NCBI RefSeq assembly: GCF_001294335.1
Contig: NZ_LGKG01000136.1
Location: 50,785-114,784 of the forward strand
DNA: 64,000 nucleotides
Source of the DNA: Streptomyces chattanoogensis
GTDB taxonomy: Bacteria > Actinomycetota > Actinomycetes > Streptomycetales > Streptomycetaceae
Reading direction: 5' to 3'
In this document: piece after piece, positions 50,666-59,065 of the stretch
Numbering within the stretch: position 1 is the stretch's first letter
How the letters are laid out: every line of letters begins with the position of its first letter
Translations under genes and position numbers: made by a program
Notes under the pieces: generated by a model
Database searches by the model: none
Told to the model about the DNA's origin: nothing
The model's input: only the letters and a program-made list of their open reading frames with translations

Positions 50666-52792
50666 GTGCCGCCCGCCTCCGAGGTTGCGGCCGCCGGGCG
50701 GCAACGGACGACGGAGGCGGGACGCAGCCAGATGCGCACAACGGAAGGGGCACCGCTCTACGGCCGGGACCCGCTGCTGCGCTCGCTCGTCCCCCGGCTC
50801 ACGGGCCTGGCCTACGACGAGAGATCCCGTGCGGCGCGGGAATACCGGCACGATCTGCCGGTGGTGCTGGTGACGGGACACCACGGGATGGGGCGCAGCG
50901 CCGTCCTCGGGGAACTGGCGGCGCGCTACACCGGCCGGCTGCCCCTCGCCCACGTCAGGGCCACGGCAGCCGAATCCGCGGCCTTCTCCCCCGCCCCGTC
51001 CGACGGTACGGCCGCCGTCGCCGCGACGTTCGTCGAGATCCTCGCCGAGCTGGTGTACGGCCTCGCACCCGGGCTGCGCCGGGGCTTCCCCGTCCTGCTG
51101 CCCGGCCTGTTCGCCGTCTCCGGCTGGCCGCGCGGCAATGCCGAGCGGCGGGACGCGGCGTGCCTCCGGTTCGCCCGGCTGCTGCTCGCCTGCCGTCTCG
51201 CCGGTGGGGACGAGAACGGGCTGCGGCATGCCTGGGCCACCGCCGTCGAAGGCCGTCTGGCGGCCACGGCGGCACGGGACGATGCGGAGCCGGGCCGAGC
51301 CGCGGTCACCGCCGCGGTGGTGGCGGAGTACACCGGGCGGTACCGCCCGGCCGCGGCACGGGAGTGGTACGGCCGCCGCTTTCCGCAGGGCGCGGAGGGC
51401 GCGGATCCGCTGGTGCTGCTCGGGGAGTGGTTCCGGCAGGGCGGCGACTACCGGCATGCCGCCGAGCAGAGCCTGATGGCCGCGTTCCTCCATGATGTCG
51501 CCGCCTCGTACGGCAGGCTGCGGCGATGGAACCGTGAGCCCTGGCCGCTCGTCCTGCTCGACGACGCGCACTGCGCGGCGGGGCAGAACTTCCTCGAGCT
51601 GCTCCTGGAGCACCGTGCCATGCCCGTACGCCCCGACCGCGAGGAACTCGTCGTCGTGGCGACCCGGCTCGGCGGCGTACCGGAGAACGCCCCCGCCGCG
51701 GTGTGCCGCGAGCTCCCCGACCTCGTGACGTCCTCCGGCTGGGAGCGCAGGGGCCTGGCCCCGTCCGCCGGGCTGCTCGCCGTCCCCCTCACCCCGCTGA
51801 GCCGGGACGACATCCTGCCCCTGCTGGTCCCGGCCCGGCCCGCCCCGCCGCTGCACCCCTATCTGGCGTCCGCCGTGCACTCCCTGACCGGCGGGCATCC
51901 CGCGGCGGCCACCGTGCTGTGCGCGGCAGTTCTGGACGCGGCCGCGCGGGACATCGACGTGGGCCCCCGGAACCTCCTCGAACTGCACACGCAGGACGGC
52001 CGCCCCGTCACCCAGGCGCTCCTCGAGCGGCTGCTGCCGGACCGGCGCCAGCGCGACCGGCTGACCCTGCTCTCGCTCGCCCGCGACAGCACGGCGGCGG
52101 AGGCACTGGCCGGCCATCTGCGGCTGCAGGGTCCCGATCAGCTGCCCGCCAACTCCGCCACCGACTACCTCGAAGAGCAGCAGTGGCAGCAACGCACCCG
52201 CCCGGACCGGCCGTTGGTCACCGACGCCCTGCTGCAGACGCTGCTCGTCCACGAAGCGCGCCGCATCTCGCGGGGCGCCGAGGACGGCCGCGGCTGGCAG
52301 GAGATCCACCGCTTTCTGCGGATGCACCACGCCCAGCGCGGCGAGAGCGGGGAGGCGGACGCGCTGCGGCACACCCTCGCGGCCGGGAACGCCGAGACGG
52401 TGGTGGCCGCGCTGGCGGAGGAGTTCCAGTCGGAGCAGGACGAACAGGCCGCCGCGCACTGGCTGCGGTGTCTGCAGTACGCGGCCACCGCGCCGACACC
52501 GCCCGCCGGGGAGTGGACCGACGTCCGTATGCAGGTCGCGCTCGGCGCGCACGACGGGCGCCATGCGGAGCTGCACGAGGTCGAACGCTGCGTCAACCGG
52601 CTGCTGCACGCCCTGTGGCATGTGTCCGAGCCGCATGCCGAGCCGGACCCCGATATGTGCAAGGCGGTCGGCGAGGAACTGGCGTACCTCTCGCCGCGGC
52701 ACCCGTCCTGGCACGCGGTTCTGGGCCAGGCCGCCCGCAGCTGGCCCGCGGCGGCGCGGAAGAAGCGCCCCTTCCCCATCCCCGGTGAGTGA
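50666..52792 (+). CDS. STAND/AAA-like protein with altered P-loop
   Basis: The protein has 708 residues in the chosen form. A P-loop-like GHHGMGRS (71-78) has Arg77 in the place of the Walker A Lys, yet the Walker B-like WPLVLLDDAHC is acidic and well formed. The remainder is helical and Leu/Ala-rich, as in AAA-type or AfsR-like signalling ATPases (RELPDLVTSSGWERRGLAPS region). There is no membrane segment. The start is uncertain: GTG 50666 has GGGGGAAC just upstream; the ATG at 50591 would add 25 residues and the one at 50732 would remove 22. The binding-protein-like gene follows after 6 bases, so the two are cotranscribed. Function not recognised. Confidence 0.65.
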   Translation: MPPASEVAAAGRQRTTEAGRSQMRTTEGAPLYGRDPLLRSLVPRLTGLAYDERSRAAREYRHDLPVVLVTGHHGMGRSAVLGELAARYTGRLPLAHVRATAAESAAFSPAPSDGTAAVAATFVEILAELVYGLAPGLRRGFPVLLPGLFAVSGWPRGNAERRDAACLRFARLLLACRLAGGDENGLRHAWATAVEGRLAATAARDDAEPGRAAVTAAVVAEYTGRYRPAAAREWYGRRFPQGAEGADPLVLLGEWFRQGGDYRHAAEQSLMAAFLHDVAASYGRLRRWNREPWPLVLLDDAHCAAGQNFLELLLEHRAMPVRPDREELVVVATRLGGVPENAPAAVCRELPDLVTSSGWERRGLAPSAGLLAVPLTPLSRDDILPLLVPARPAPPLHPYLASAVHSLTGGHPAAATVLCAAVLDAAARDIDVGPRNLLELHTQDGRPVTQALLERLLPDRRQRDRLTLLSLARDSTAAEALAGHLRLQGPDQLPANSATDYLEEQQWQQRTRPDRPLVTDALLQTLLVHEARRISRGAEDGRGWQEIHRFLRMHHAQRGESGEADALRHTLAAGNAETVVAALAEEFQSEQDEQAAAHWLRCLQYAATAPTPPAGEWTDVRMQVALGAHDGRHAELHEVERCVNRLLHALWHVSEPHAEPDPDMCKAVGEELAYLSPRHPSWHAVLGQAARSWPAAARKKRPFPIPGE

Positions 52793-52798
52793 GGAAGC

Positions 52799-54409
52799 AT
52801 GCCGGTCCGTCTGTTCCGTCGTCATCTCCGTCGTCATCCGCGCGAGTGGGGGCCGGTCGAATGGCTGGCCGTCCTGGTGCTCGGCGCGGTGACCGCCGCC
52901 GTGATCACCGTCGTCGTCAGCTTCGCGCGAGGTCCCGGCCGGTGCGGTCCCGACCTCCGGGACATCGGCGGGGACTGTGTGGGCGTCACCGCGGGCGCCT
53001 TCGCGGCGGACCCGGGTGTCGAGAGTCTCATCGAGGCGGTGGCGCAGGAGAACGCCAAGGTGCAGCGGGGCTGGGAGGCGCCGGGGAACGGCCCCAGGAT
53101 CCCCTACGTACGCATCGCCCTGATGATGCCCTTCACCGCGGACAAGCACAGCGCCATGACAACGGACATGATCCGCCGCGGACTTGCCGGTGCCCTGGCC
53201 GCGCAGCGGCAGGCCAACCGCTTCGGCGGGCCGCACTACCAGCTGCTGCTCGCCCCCGACGGCCGGAACCTCGACGCATGGCAGCCGGTCGTCGCGCGGC
53301 TTGCCGAGCTGGCCGCGGACACCCGGACGCCGCTGGTCGGGGTGACCGGCATCCCGAGCAGTACGTCGGAGACCCGGAAGGCGGTCGCCGCACTCAGCAG
53401 GCACCGCCTCCCCACCGTCGGCCCCGTCATCACCGCGGCGAACATGAACTCCCCGTACTTCTTCAAGACCTCGCCGAACAACACCCAGTTCGCCCGCGCC
53501 CTCGCCCTCTACCTGGACCGGAAACCGGAGCAGCACAAGGGGTTCCTGGTCTGGGACAACCGCACCGAGGACGTCTATTCGCAGAATCTGCGCAGCGTCT
53601 TCGAGAAGCACTTCGGCACGGCGTACGACCTTCCCCACCACCACTCGAACTTCACCGGCTCGTCCGGAACCGACAAGGGCATCCCGCAGCGGTTCACCGA
53701 CGCCGTACAGAAGATCTGCAGCGAGAAGTCCGACACCGTCTTCTTCGCCGGCCGCGACCAGGACCTGCCCGCCTTCGTCGCGCGCCTGGCCGAGGAGGGC
53801 AGCTGCGGGCGCACCGCGAAGCTGCGCATCCTGAAGGTCGGCATCGGCCTGGAGCCCACCCTGACCGCGGACGCACCCACGCGCTGGCTGGACGAGGCGC
53901 GGGCCACGATCGTCGACGCGGCCTCCGTCGATCCCGCCTGGTGGGGCGGCACGACCAAGCCCGGCAAGGCGCTGGGCCGCTTCCTCGACCGTTTCGAGGA
54001 ACTGCAGAAGCAGCACAAGCTGGGCACCAAGCCGCTCGACGACGGCTACGCCGTCATGTACCACGACGCCTTCGCACTGCTCGCGGACGCCGTGGACCGC
54101 ACCTTCACCGAGATCAACGAGACCGGCCACCACACCCCGAAGGCCGGACTCCCCTCCCGCATCCCTACCAAGGACGATGTGTACAACACCCTCGTCATTC
54201 CCACCATCTCCGGCAACAGCTGCAGCTCCTGCCTGGTGGGCGCCGGGGGAACCTACGGCTTCGAGGGCCCGGGAAAGAACGACCAGTGGGCCGTCTGCAA
54301 GCCCGTACCCGTCGTCGAGTACCCGCCCTCCTCCGGACCCGGCGACCGGCACCCGCTTCCCGTGTACCGCACCTATCGCGAGGGCACCAAGGGGGGCTGT
54401 CCGTCCTGA
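52799..54409 (+). CDS. Membrane-anchored type-1 periplasmic-binding-fold protein
   Basis: The 536-residue protein has one N-terminal membrane helix (WLAVLVLGAVTAAVITVVVS, about residues 21-40) after a basic cytosolic start. It has no lipobox, so it is anchored rather than lipidated. The extracellular part resembles branched-chain amino-acid/leucine-binding receptors: VRIALMMPFTADKHSAM, PLVGVTGIPSSTSETRKAVA, PYFFKTSPNNTQFARALALY and DGYAVMYHDAFALLADAVD. Eight extracytoplasmic cysteines suggest disulfides. No permease is nearby. Directly downstream of a cytosolic P-loop-like protein, it may act as a ligand sensor partnered with it. Confidence 0.75.
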   Translation: MPVRLFRRHLRRHPREWGPVEWLAVLVLGAVTAAVITVVVSFARGPGRCGPDLRDIGGDCVGVTAGAFAADPGVESLIEAVAQENAKVQRGWEAPGNGPRIPYVRIALMMPFTADKHSAMTTDMIRRGLAGALAAQRQANRFGGPHYQLLLAPDGRNLDAWQPVVARLAELAADTRTPLVGVTGIPSSTSETRKAVAALSRHRLPTVGPVITAANMNSPYFFKTSPNNTQFARALALYLDRKPEQHKGFLVWDNRTEDVYSQNLRSVFEKHFGTAYDLPHHHSNFTGSSGTDKGIPQRFTDAVQKICSEKSDTVFFAGRDQDLPAFVARLAEEGSCGRTAKLRILKVGIGLEPTLTADAPTRWLDEARATIVDAASVDPAWWGGTTKPGKALGRFLDRFEELQKQHKLGTKPLDDGYAVMYHDAFALLADAVDRTFTEINETGHHTPKAGLPSRIPTKDDVYNTLVIPTISGNSCSSCLVGAGGTYGFEGPGKNDQWAVCKPVPVVEYPPSSGPGDRHPLPVYRTYREGTKGGCPS

Positions 54410-54491
54410 CGCCGAGCGCGTGCCGCGGGTGATGCGCATCCGGCCGGCTGTTCCGTGAACCGGATGCGGTCCCGCGGGCGATAGACGGGAC

Positions 54492-54801
54492 GTGAGACTG
54501 TTCCGCCCCGTGAGGGGAGACCGAGACCAAGATGACGACGCGGTGCTGCTGCGTGCCGTGGCCAGGGGGGATCAGGCTGCCCTGGCCGCGCTCTACGAAC
54601 GGCACGCCGGCTGGCTGTTCGCGCGGCTGAGGCGGCGGTGCGGGGATCCGGAGACCGTGCGCGAGGTTCTGCAGGACACCTTCGTGGCTGTGTGGCGGTC
54701 GGCCCACGCCTACCGGGGCGGCGAGTCGGGCGGCTGGCTGTGGGTGACCGCGGCGCGCCGGCTGGTGGATGCGCAACGGGCTCGGGCGCGGGCCGAGCGT
54801 G
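54492..54801 (+). pseudogene. Truncated ECF sigma factor (region 2 only)
   Basis: The frame from GTG 54492 gives an ECF sigma-70 start (DAVLLRAVARGDQAALAALY, then PETVREVLQDTFVAVWRSA and WLWVTAARRLVDAQRARARA). Homology stops abruptly near 54801, before region 4. The sequence then continues in another frame with a membrane-protein reading frame. Without region 4 the product could not recognise a -35 element. The join looks like a clean deletion endpoint. Confidence 0.75.
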
Positions 54802-55554
54802 TGGGCGCTCGCGGTCTGCGCCTATGTGGTGCTCGGCGTGCCCACCTATCAGAGCGGGGCGGTCCGCTTCCTCAGCCCGGCCACCTTCCACAGCGGCCCC
54901 TCACTGCCGGTCTGGTGATACACCGCCGTGCTGCCGCTGGCCCTTGCGGTCGCCGCCGCCGTCCCTGTCGTACGGACCGGAGAGGACATGTGGCACCGGG
55001 ACCCGCTCGGGGAGCGACAGGTGTGTGACGACTCGACCCCACGCGTCTGCGTCAACGCACTGGACGGCGGCCTGTTGCCCCAGGTCTCGCGCGCCTTGTC
55101 CGGGGTCACCCACCGGCTGCACGGGGTGGCGAACGGCCCCGTCCGCTTCGAGAACCTGTACCGCGATCCGCACCGCGACGAGGCACAGTTGCCCCAGCTC
55201 TTTCTCGGCCAGAGCGTCGTACGCGGCAGACTGGCCGATCCCCAGTGGTTCGCATGGGAGGCCGTGGCCGGGATGGTGTCGCGCGACTGCAGCAGCGTGT
55301 CCGCCCGTGTCAGCCGTACCGACAACGCCGTTCAGGACTGGCTGATCTCCAACAGCCTCAGCAGACACAGACGCCGGACCGACATGGAGAACGCCCGCGA
55401 CGGGAACGACACAGCAGACGTCGCCAGGCTCGAGGCGGAGAACCGCGCCCTGGCCCGCCTCGCCGCCCTGCCCGACGACCGGCGGCGCGCCTGGCTCGGC
55501 CGCTACTTCGCGACCGCCGGAAGCTGCGACCCGAACGGGGTGCCCGCACTGTGA
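54802..55554 (+). pseudogene. Remnant of an ABC-2-type permease or membrane component, with internal stop
   Basis: In the frame of TGG 54802 the sequence reads WALAVCAYVVLGVPTYQSG, then SPATFHSGPSLPVW, and is cut by TGA at 54916-54918. The same frame continues YTAVLPLALAVAAAVPVVR to a normal stop at 55552-55554 (PNGVPAL). A single G-to-A change (TGG to TGA) would explain the stop. The N-terminal half is missing, lost in the deletion that removed the sigma C-terminus. In Streptomyces an anti-sigma factor, an ABC ATPase and the permease start typically lie in between. A GTG at 54928 could still express the last 208 residues. Confidence 0.65.
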
Positions 55555-56182
55555 CACACGACAGACACCTCTGCGCACCGGCCTACGGGTACGCCCTCTA
55601 CGCCCGCTCCCGGGCCCTGCCCCTCACCGTGGCCACCTCATCGGCACCGCGGTCCTGGCCGCCGTCTGCGCCCACCAACTCCACGCCTACCTCGACCCGA
55701 ACAGGCGCGTGCCGGTCGTGGCGCTTGCGCCGATGCTCGCCTCCTCCGCGATCGGCACCAGCCTGTTCCAGCACTCCGCGGAACTGGACCGGACGGCCGT
55801 GCGCCCCGCCTGGCCCCGGCGGCTGGCCCATCTGCTGGCGCTGACCGCGCTGGCCGCCGTCACACTGGCGGTTGCCGTGCCAGGGCACAGGGAGGAATTC
55901 GGCGCACCGGCCATGGTCCGCAACCTCGTGGGGGCGGTGGGGATCACGGCGGCGGGTGCCACCGTGATCGGGGCCCGGCTGAGCTGGTTGCCGACGGTGG
56001 CTTATCTCAGCGCGGTGTACCTGGCAGGGGCCGGCACGCCCGGCCGGGCCGCAACGGTATGGGGCTGGGCCGTACAGCCGGGTCCACAGCCGGCCGCGTG
56101 GATCCCCGCGATCGCCGCCTTCACCGTGGGCGGAGCGCTCTGTGCCGTACGCGGGGCGAGGCCGGAGAGCCCCCACCGCTGA
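55551..56182 (+). pseudogene. Frameshifted membrane protein of the same former operon
   Basis: GTG 55551 overlaps the preceding stop (GTGA), so the two genes were once coupled. The first frame reads VTHDRHLCAPAYGYALYARS to about 55628, where a one-base loss shifts the continuation into another frame. That frame (LIGTAVLAAVCAHQLHAYLD, VVALAPMLASSAIGTSLFQH, LTALAAVTLAVAVPG, TAAGATVIGARLSWLP) encodes several membrane helices to a stop at 56182. It was probably a second ABC permease-like subunit. Codon bias remains normal, so decay is recent. Confidence 0.65.
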
Positions 56183-56227
56183 GGGCGCCCAACCCCCCAC
56201 ACCCCCCGTCAGCCGTAACAGCCCACT

Positions 56228-58003
56228 TCACCCGTCGGCTGCCTCCTCCTCTTCTGCGACGGGGAGAACGAGCGCGGAGGGGTGGTGGAGCGTGACCTCG
56301 GCGGGCCGTAGCCGGGTGGCCGTCGGCAGGGGTTCTCCGGTACCGGTGTTGCGGGCGAAGCGCGGGTGGGCGCCTCCGCTGACCTGCAGGCGGATCCGGT
56401 GTCCGGCGGGGAAGTGGTAGGCGGTGGAGCTCATCGTGACCGTGACGGCGGCCGGGGCGGTTCGGGTCGTATCGGCGTGGTCGGTGACATCGGAGCCGGC
56501 GGTGGCATCGGGGCCGGCGGTGGCATCGGGGCCGGCGGTGGCATCGGGGCCATCGGTGGGGTCCAGCCGTCGCAGCCCGTCGCAGACATTGGTCGAACGG
56601 CCCCGGTCGTCGACGTCGCAGAGCCGGACGAAGACGTCGGCGCGGCCGGTGTCCGTACCGACCCGCAGCTCCGCGCTGACCGGTCCGAGGATCCGGACCG
56701 GTTCGGTCAGCGGTGCGGTGGTGAAGGTCAGCACGTCGTCCCGGGCCTCCAGGACGGCGTTGTCCTGGTGCCCGGCCTTGGGGGACAGCAGGGGGCCGCC
56801 GATCGATGGGGTCGGATCGGCCGGGTCGTAACGGAAGGAGAGCGGCGGCGCGGCGGTCTCGGGGGCCCGGGTGCTCAGCGTGCCGCCGCCGTCGAGGTAC
56901 CAGCGGTGGCCCGTGGCGACGGGGGGCCAGTCGGCAAGGCTGCGCCATGGGTCGTGGCGTATCCCCCGGCCGCCGAGGTGAACGCGCACCCTGGTCCCGC
57001 GCAGACCGGACGGGTCGTCGCACAGGTGGGCCCGCAGCCAGGCGAGGCTTTCGGCGAAGACGTCCGGCCATCCTTCCTGGAGCGCGGAGTTGTGTGTCCA
57101 GGGGCCGATGAGCAGGGCGGTGTCGCAGCCGGCGCGCCGGAGCCTGGCGTACTGCTGCAGGGTCTGGCCGAGGGCCACGTCCATCCAGCCGGTGATCAGG
57201 CTGGTCGGTACGGTCAGACGGTCGGCCGCGGGCCCCATGTCGACGCCTGCCCAGTGCGGGTCCTGCGGGTCGGGATGAGCCATCGCCGCGTCCAGGAACG
57301 GCACCCGTCCGCCCAGGCCGGGCACATACGCCTCGCCGAGCGGAAGGGTGCGCGCGATCTTCCGGGCGTGGCGCTGCAGCCGCAGGACGGCCCGTACGAA
57401 GCTCGGCAGTCCCCGGTGCTGATGCGTCAGCCCCGCGGTGCTGGCCAGGGCGTTCTCCAGCGCGAACGTGCCGGCGGGGTAGAAGTAGCCGTGCATGTCG
57501 TGCAGGCCCACGTGGACGACCATCGCGCGCAGCTCCGGCGGCGGGTCCTGGGCGAGCGCCCACTGGACGTAGCCGAGGTAGCTGGCGCCGATCGTCCCCA
57601 GCGCGCCGGAGAACCAGGACTGGCGGCGCAGCCAGGCGACGGTGGCCTGGCCGTCGGCGGCCTCGTGGCGCCACAGGTCCGGCTCGCCGCCGGATCCTCC
57701 GGTGCCGCGACAGCTCTGCAGGACGACGTGGAAGCCCTGTTCGGCGAAGAGCACGCCGTACAGCGGTGACCAGGGGAAGCCCCGGCCGTACGGCGAGCGC
57801 ACCAGAAGCGTGGGGAAGTCGCCGTCGGACAGGGGGAAGTAATGGTCCGTCAGCAGTGTGCTGCCGTCGGCGTCGGGTACCGCGAGGCCGGGCTCGTAGC
57901 CGACGTCGTGGAGCTTGGGCGGCAGCCCCCGGAAGGTGCGTCTCATCGCCCGGGAGAGCAGGGGCGGCTTCTTCGCGGACGCGTGGTGCGTCGCCGTCGT
58001 CAT
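56228..58003 (-). CDS. CocE/NonD-family hydrolase (X-Pro dipeptidyl-peptidase-like)
   Basis: The 591-residue enzyme has an alpha/beta-hydrolase domain with VRSPYGRGFPWSPLYGVLFA, the oxyanion-side CRGTGGSGG, the nucleophile Ser in GTIGASYLGYVQW (near residue 140) and the His in LIGPWTHNS. A C-terminal jelly-roll domain follows (LLSPKAGHQDNAV, VFVRLCDVDDRGRSTNVCDG, IRLQVSGGAHPRFARNTGTG). Relatives hydrolyse cocaine esters, proline-dipeptide amides or glutaryl-acylated antibiotics. The DATAGP repeat in the jelly-roll linker arises from an 18-bp tandem repeat. No signal peptide. ATG 58003 has GAGG five bases upstream. The gene diverges from a TetR gene. Confidence 0.85.
   Translation of the reverse strand: MTTATHHASAKKPPLLSRAMRRTFRGLPPKLHDVGYEPGLAVPDADGSTLLTDHYFPLSDGDFPTLLVRSPYGRGFPWSPLYGVLFAEQGFHVVLQSCRGTGGSGGEPDLWRHEAADGQATVAWLRRQSWFSGALGTIGASYLGYVQWALAQDPPPELRAMVVHVGLHDMHGYFYPAGTFALENALASTAGLTHQHRGLPSFVRAVLRLQRHARKIARTLPLGEAYVPGLGGRVPFLDAAMAHPDPQDPHWAGVDMGPAADRLTVPTSLITGWMDVALGQTLQQYARLRRAGCDTALLIGPWTHNSALQEGWPDVFAESLAWLRAHLCDDPSGLRGTRVRVHLGGRGIRHDPWRSLADWPPVATGHRWYLDGGGTLSTRAPETAAPPLSFRYDPADPTPSIGGPLLSPKAGHQDNAVLEARDDVLTFTTAPLTEPVRILGPVSAELRVGTDTGRADVFVRLCDVDDRGRSTNVCDGLRRLDPTDGPDATAGPDATAGPDATAGSDVTDHADTTRTAPAAVTVTMSSTAYHFPAGHRIRLQVSGGAHPRFARNTGTGEPLPTATRLRPAEVTLHHPSALVLPVAEEEEAADG
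56483..56554. repeat. Four tandem copies of an 18-bp repeat inside the CocE gene
   Basis: The unit GGTGGCATCGGGGCCGGC occurs exactly at 56501-56518 and 56519-56536, with diverged copies at 56483-56500 and 56537-56554. The repeats are in frame and encode DATAGP-type hexapeptides in a linker, so copy-number change would alter linker length without breaking the protein. Confidence 0.85.
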
Positions 58004-58076
58004 GGTGCCTCGATTCCTGGAGGGGGATCCCCGGTGTCTGCCGCACGACGCCTCCTGCACGGCTGTACGGCGTTTC

Positions 58077-58127
58077 CCGTACGGGCATGTCCGTACGGCT
58101 ATTTCCAGTACGTTGTACGAGAATAGC
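58077..58127. promoter_or_regulatory. Operator region between CocE and TetR genes
   Basis: Two copies of the self-complementary CCGTACGG (58077-58084 and 58091-58098, 14 bp apart) lead into an imperfect palindrome from GCTATT (58098-58103) to AATAGC (58122-58127), with inner GTAC-GTT-GTAC (58108-58118). It lies between the divergent starts and is a likely TetR operator. Confidence 0.55.
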
Positions 58128-58165
58128 TGATGGTTGGATGGACGACGGAAGTGAGGAGAGTGGAC

Positions 58166-58903
58166 GTGGCCCGTACAGGCTCATCCGGCCGCCATGCCGG
58201 TGTGGATCCCGAGCTGCTCTGGTCGCCGGCCGAGCGCCCGCGCCGTGGGCGCCCCCCGGCGTACGACCGCGCCACGATCACCGCCGAGGCCGTCGCCCTC
58301 GCCGACACGGAAGGGCTCGCCGCCGTCACCATGCGCGCGGTCGCGGCCCGGATCGGCGCCGGGACGATGTCGCTCTACAGCTATGTCCCCAACAAGGAGA
58401 CCCTGCTGGAGCTGATGATCGACCAGGTGAGCGGCGAGCACCGGCTGCCACCCGAGCCCTCCGGCGACTGGCGCGCCGACCTTCGGTCCATCGCCCGTGA
58501 ACAGCGCGCGATCATGCGGCGCCACCCCTGGCTGCCCGCCGCGCTGCCCGCGCGGCAGACGCTCGGCCCGAACACCCTCGCCGCCGTGGAGCACACCCTC
58601 GTCGTCCTCGCGCCCGCCGGTCTGGACGCCCGGGCGAGACTGGAGACCTTCAGCCTGCTCACCGGCTTCGTGGCCAGCCACGTCACCTACGAACTGGCCC
58701 AGGAACGGGCGGTCGAAGCCGCCGGCGGCACCTGCGGCGAACACCTCGAAGCACAGGACCGCCACCTTCGGTCCGTCGCCGCCGCCGACAAATACCCCCA
58801 CCTTGCCCAGGCCCTGGCCGCAGCGGGCCACGACCCGGCCCCTCAGGCCGTCTTCGACCGCCTCCTCGAGCGCATGATCAACGGGCTTACGGCAGCCACC
58901 TGA
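58166..58903 (+). CDS. TetR-family regulator (TetR_C-type effector domain)
   Basis: The 245-residue regulator has an N-terminal extension (ARTGSSGRHAGVDPELLW), a GRPPAYDR lead-in, the HTH (VTMRAVAARIGAGTMSLYSY) and a long C-terminal effector domain of the tetracycline-repressor type (WRADLRSIAREQRAIMRRHP). GTG 58166 is chosen because GAGGAG lies seven bases upstream; ATG 58130 would add 12 residues. Divergence from the CocE hydrolase and the palindromes between them suggest it represses that hydrolase. Confidence 0.83.
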   Translation: MARTGSSGRHAGVDPELLWSPAERPRRGRPPAYDRATITAEAVALADTEGLAAVTMRAVAARIGAGTMSLYSYVPNKETLLELMIDQVSGEHRLPPEPSGDWRADLRSIAREQRAIMRRHPWLPAALPARQTLGPNTLAAVEHTLVVLAPAGLDARARLETFSLLTGFVASHVTYELAQERAVEAAGGTCGEHLEAQDRHLRSVAAADKYPHLAQALAAAGHDPAPQAVFDRLLERMINGLTAAT

Positions 58904-59010
58904 CCACACCGGCTAGCCGTCAAGCCGTCAAGCCGTGCCAACGACCGAGTCACCCCTCGGTCGGCTGTTCATGCTTGCCAAGCCGAGGAAGCCGCCCTGG
59001 CGGCTACGCA

Positions 59011-59054
59011 CCGGAAGGGCCGGGACCGTCTGGTGACGGGCCCGGCCCTTCCGG
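59011..59054. terminator. Strong bidirectional terminator
   Basis: CCGGAAGGGCCGGG (59011-59024) pairs perfectly over 14 bp with CCCGGCCCTTCCGG (59041-59054). The intervening bases form a second 5-bp stem (CCGTC-TGGT-GACGG) after one mismatch. It separates the convergent TetR and methyltransferase genes and should stop transcription from both. Confidence 0.88.
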
Positions 59055-59065
59055 TCAGCACTCAC

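Noticed and set aside
54492..55028. Intact 178-residue sigma factor
   Set aside because: Only region 2 matches; after about residue 104 the frame reads an Arg-rich out-of-phase translation of a permease remnant.
56483..56554. CRISPR-like direct repeats
   Set aside because: Contiguous 18-bp copies without spacers, in frame within the CocE gene, so an ordinary coding tandem repeat.
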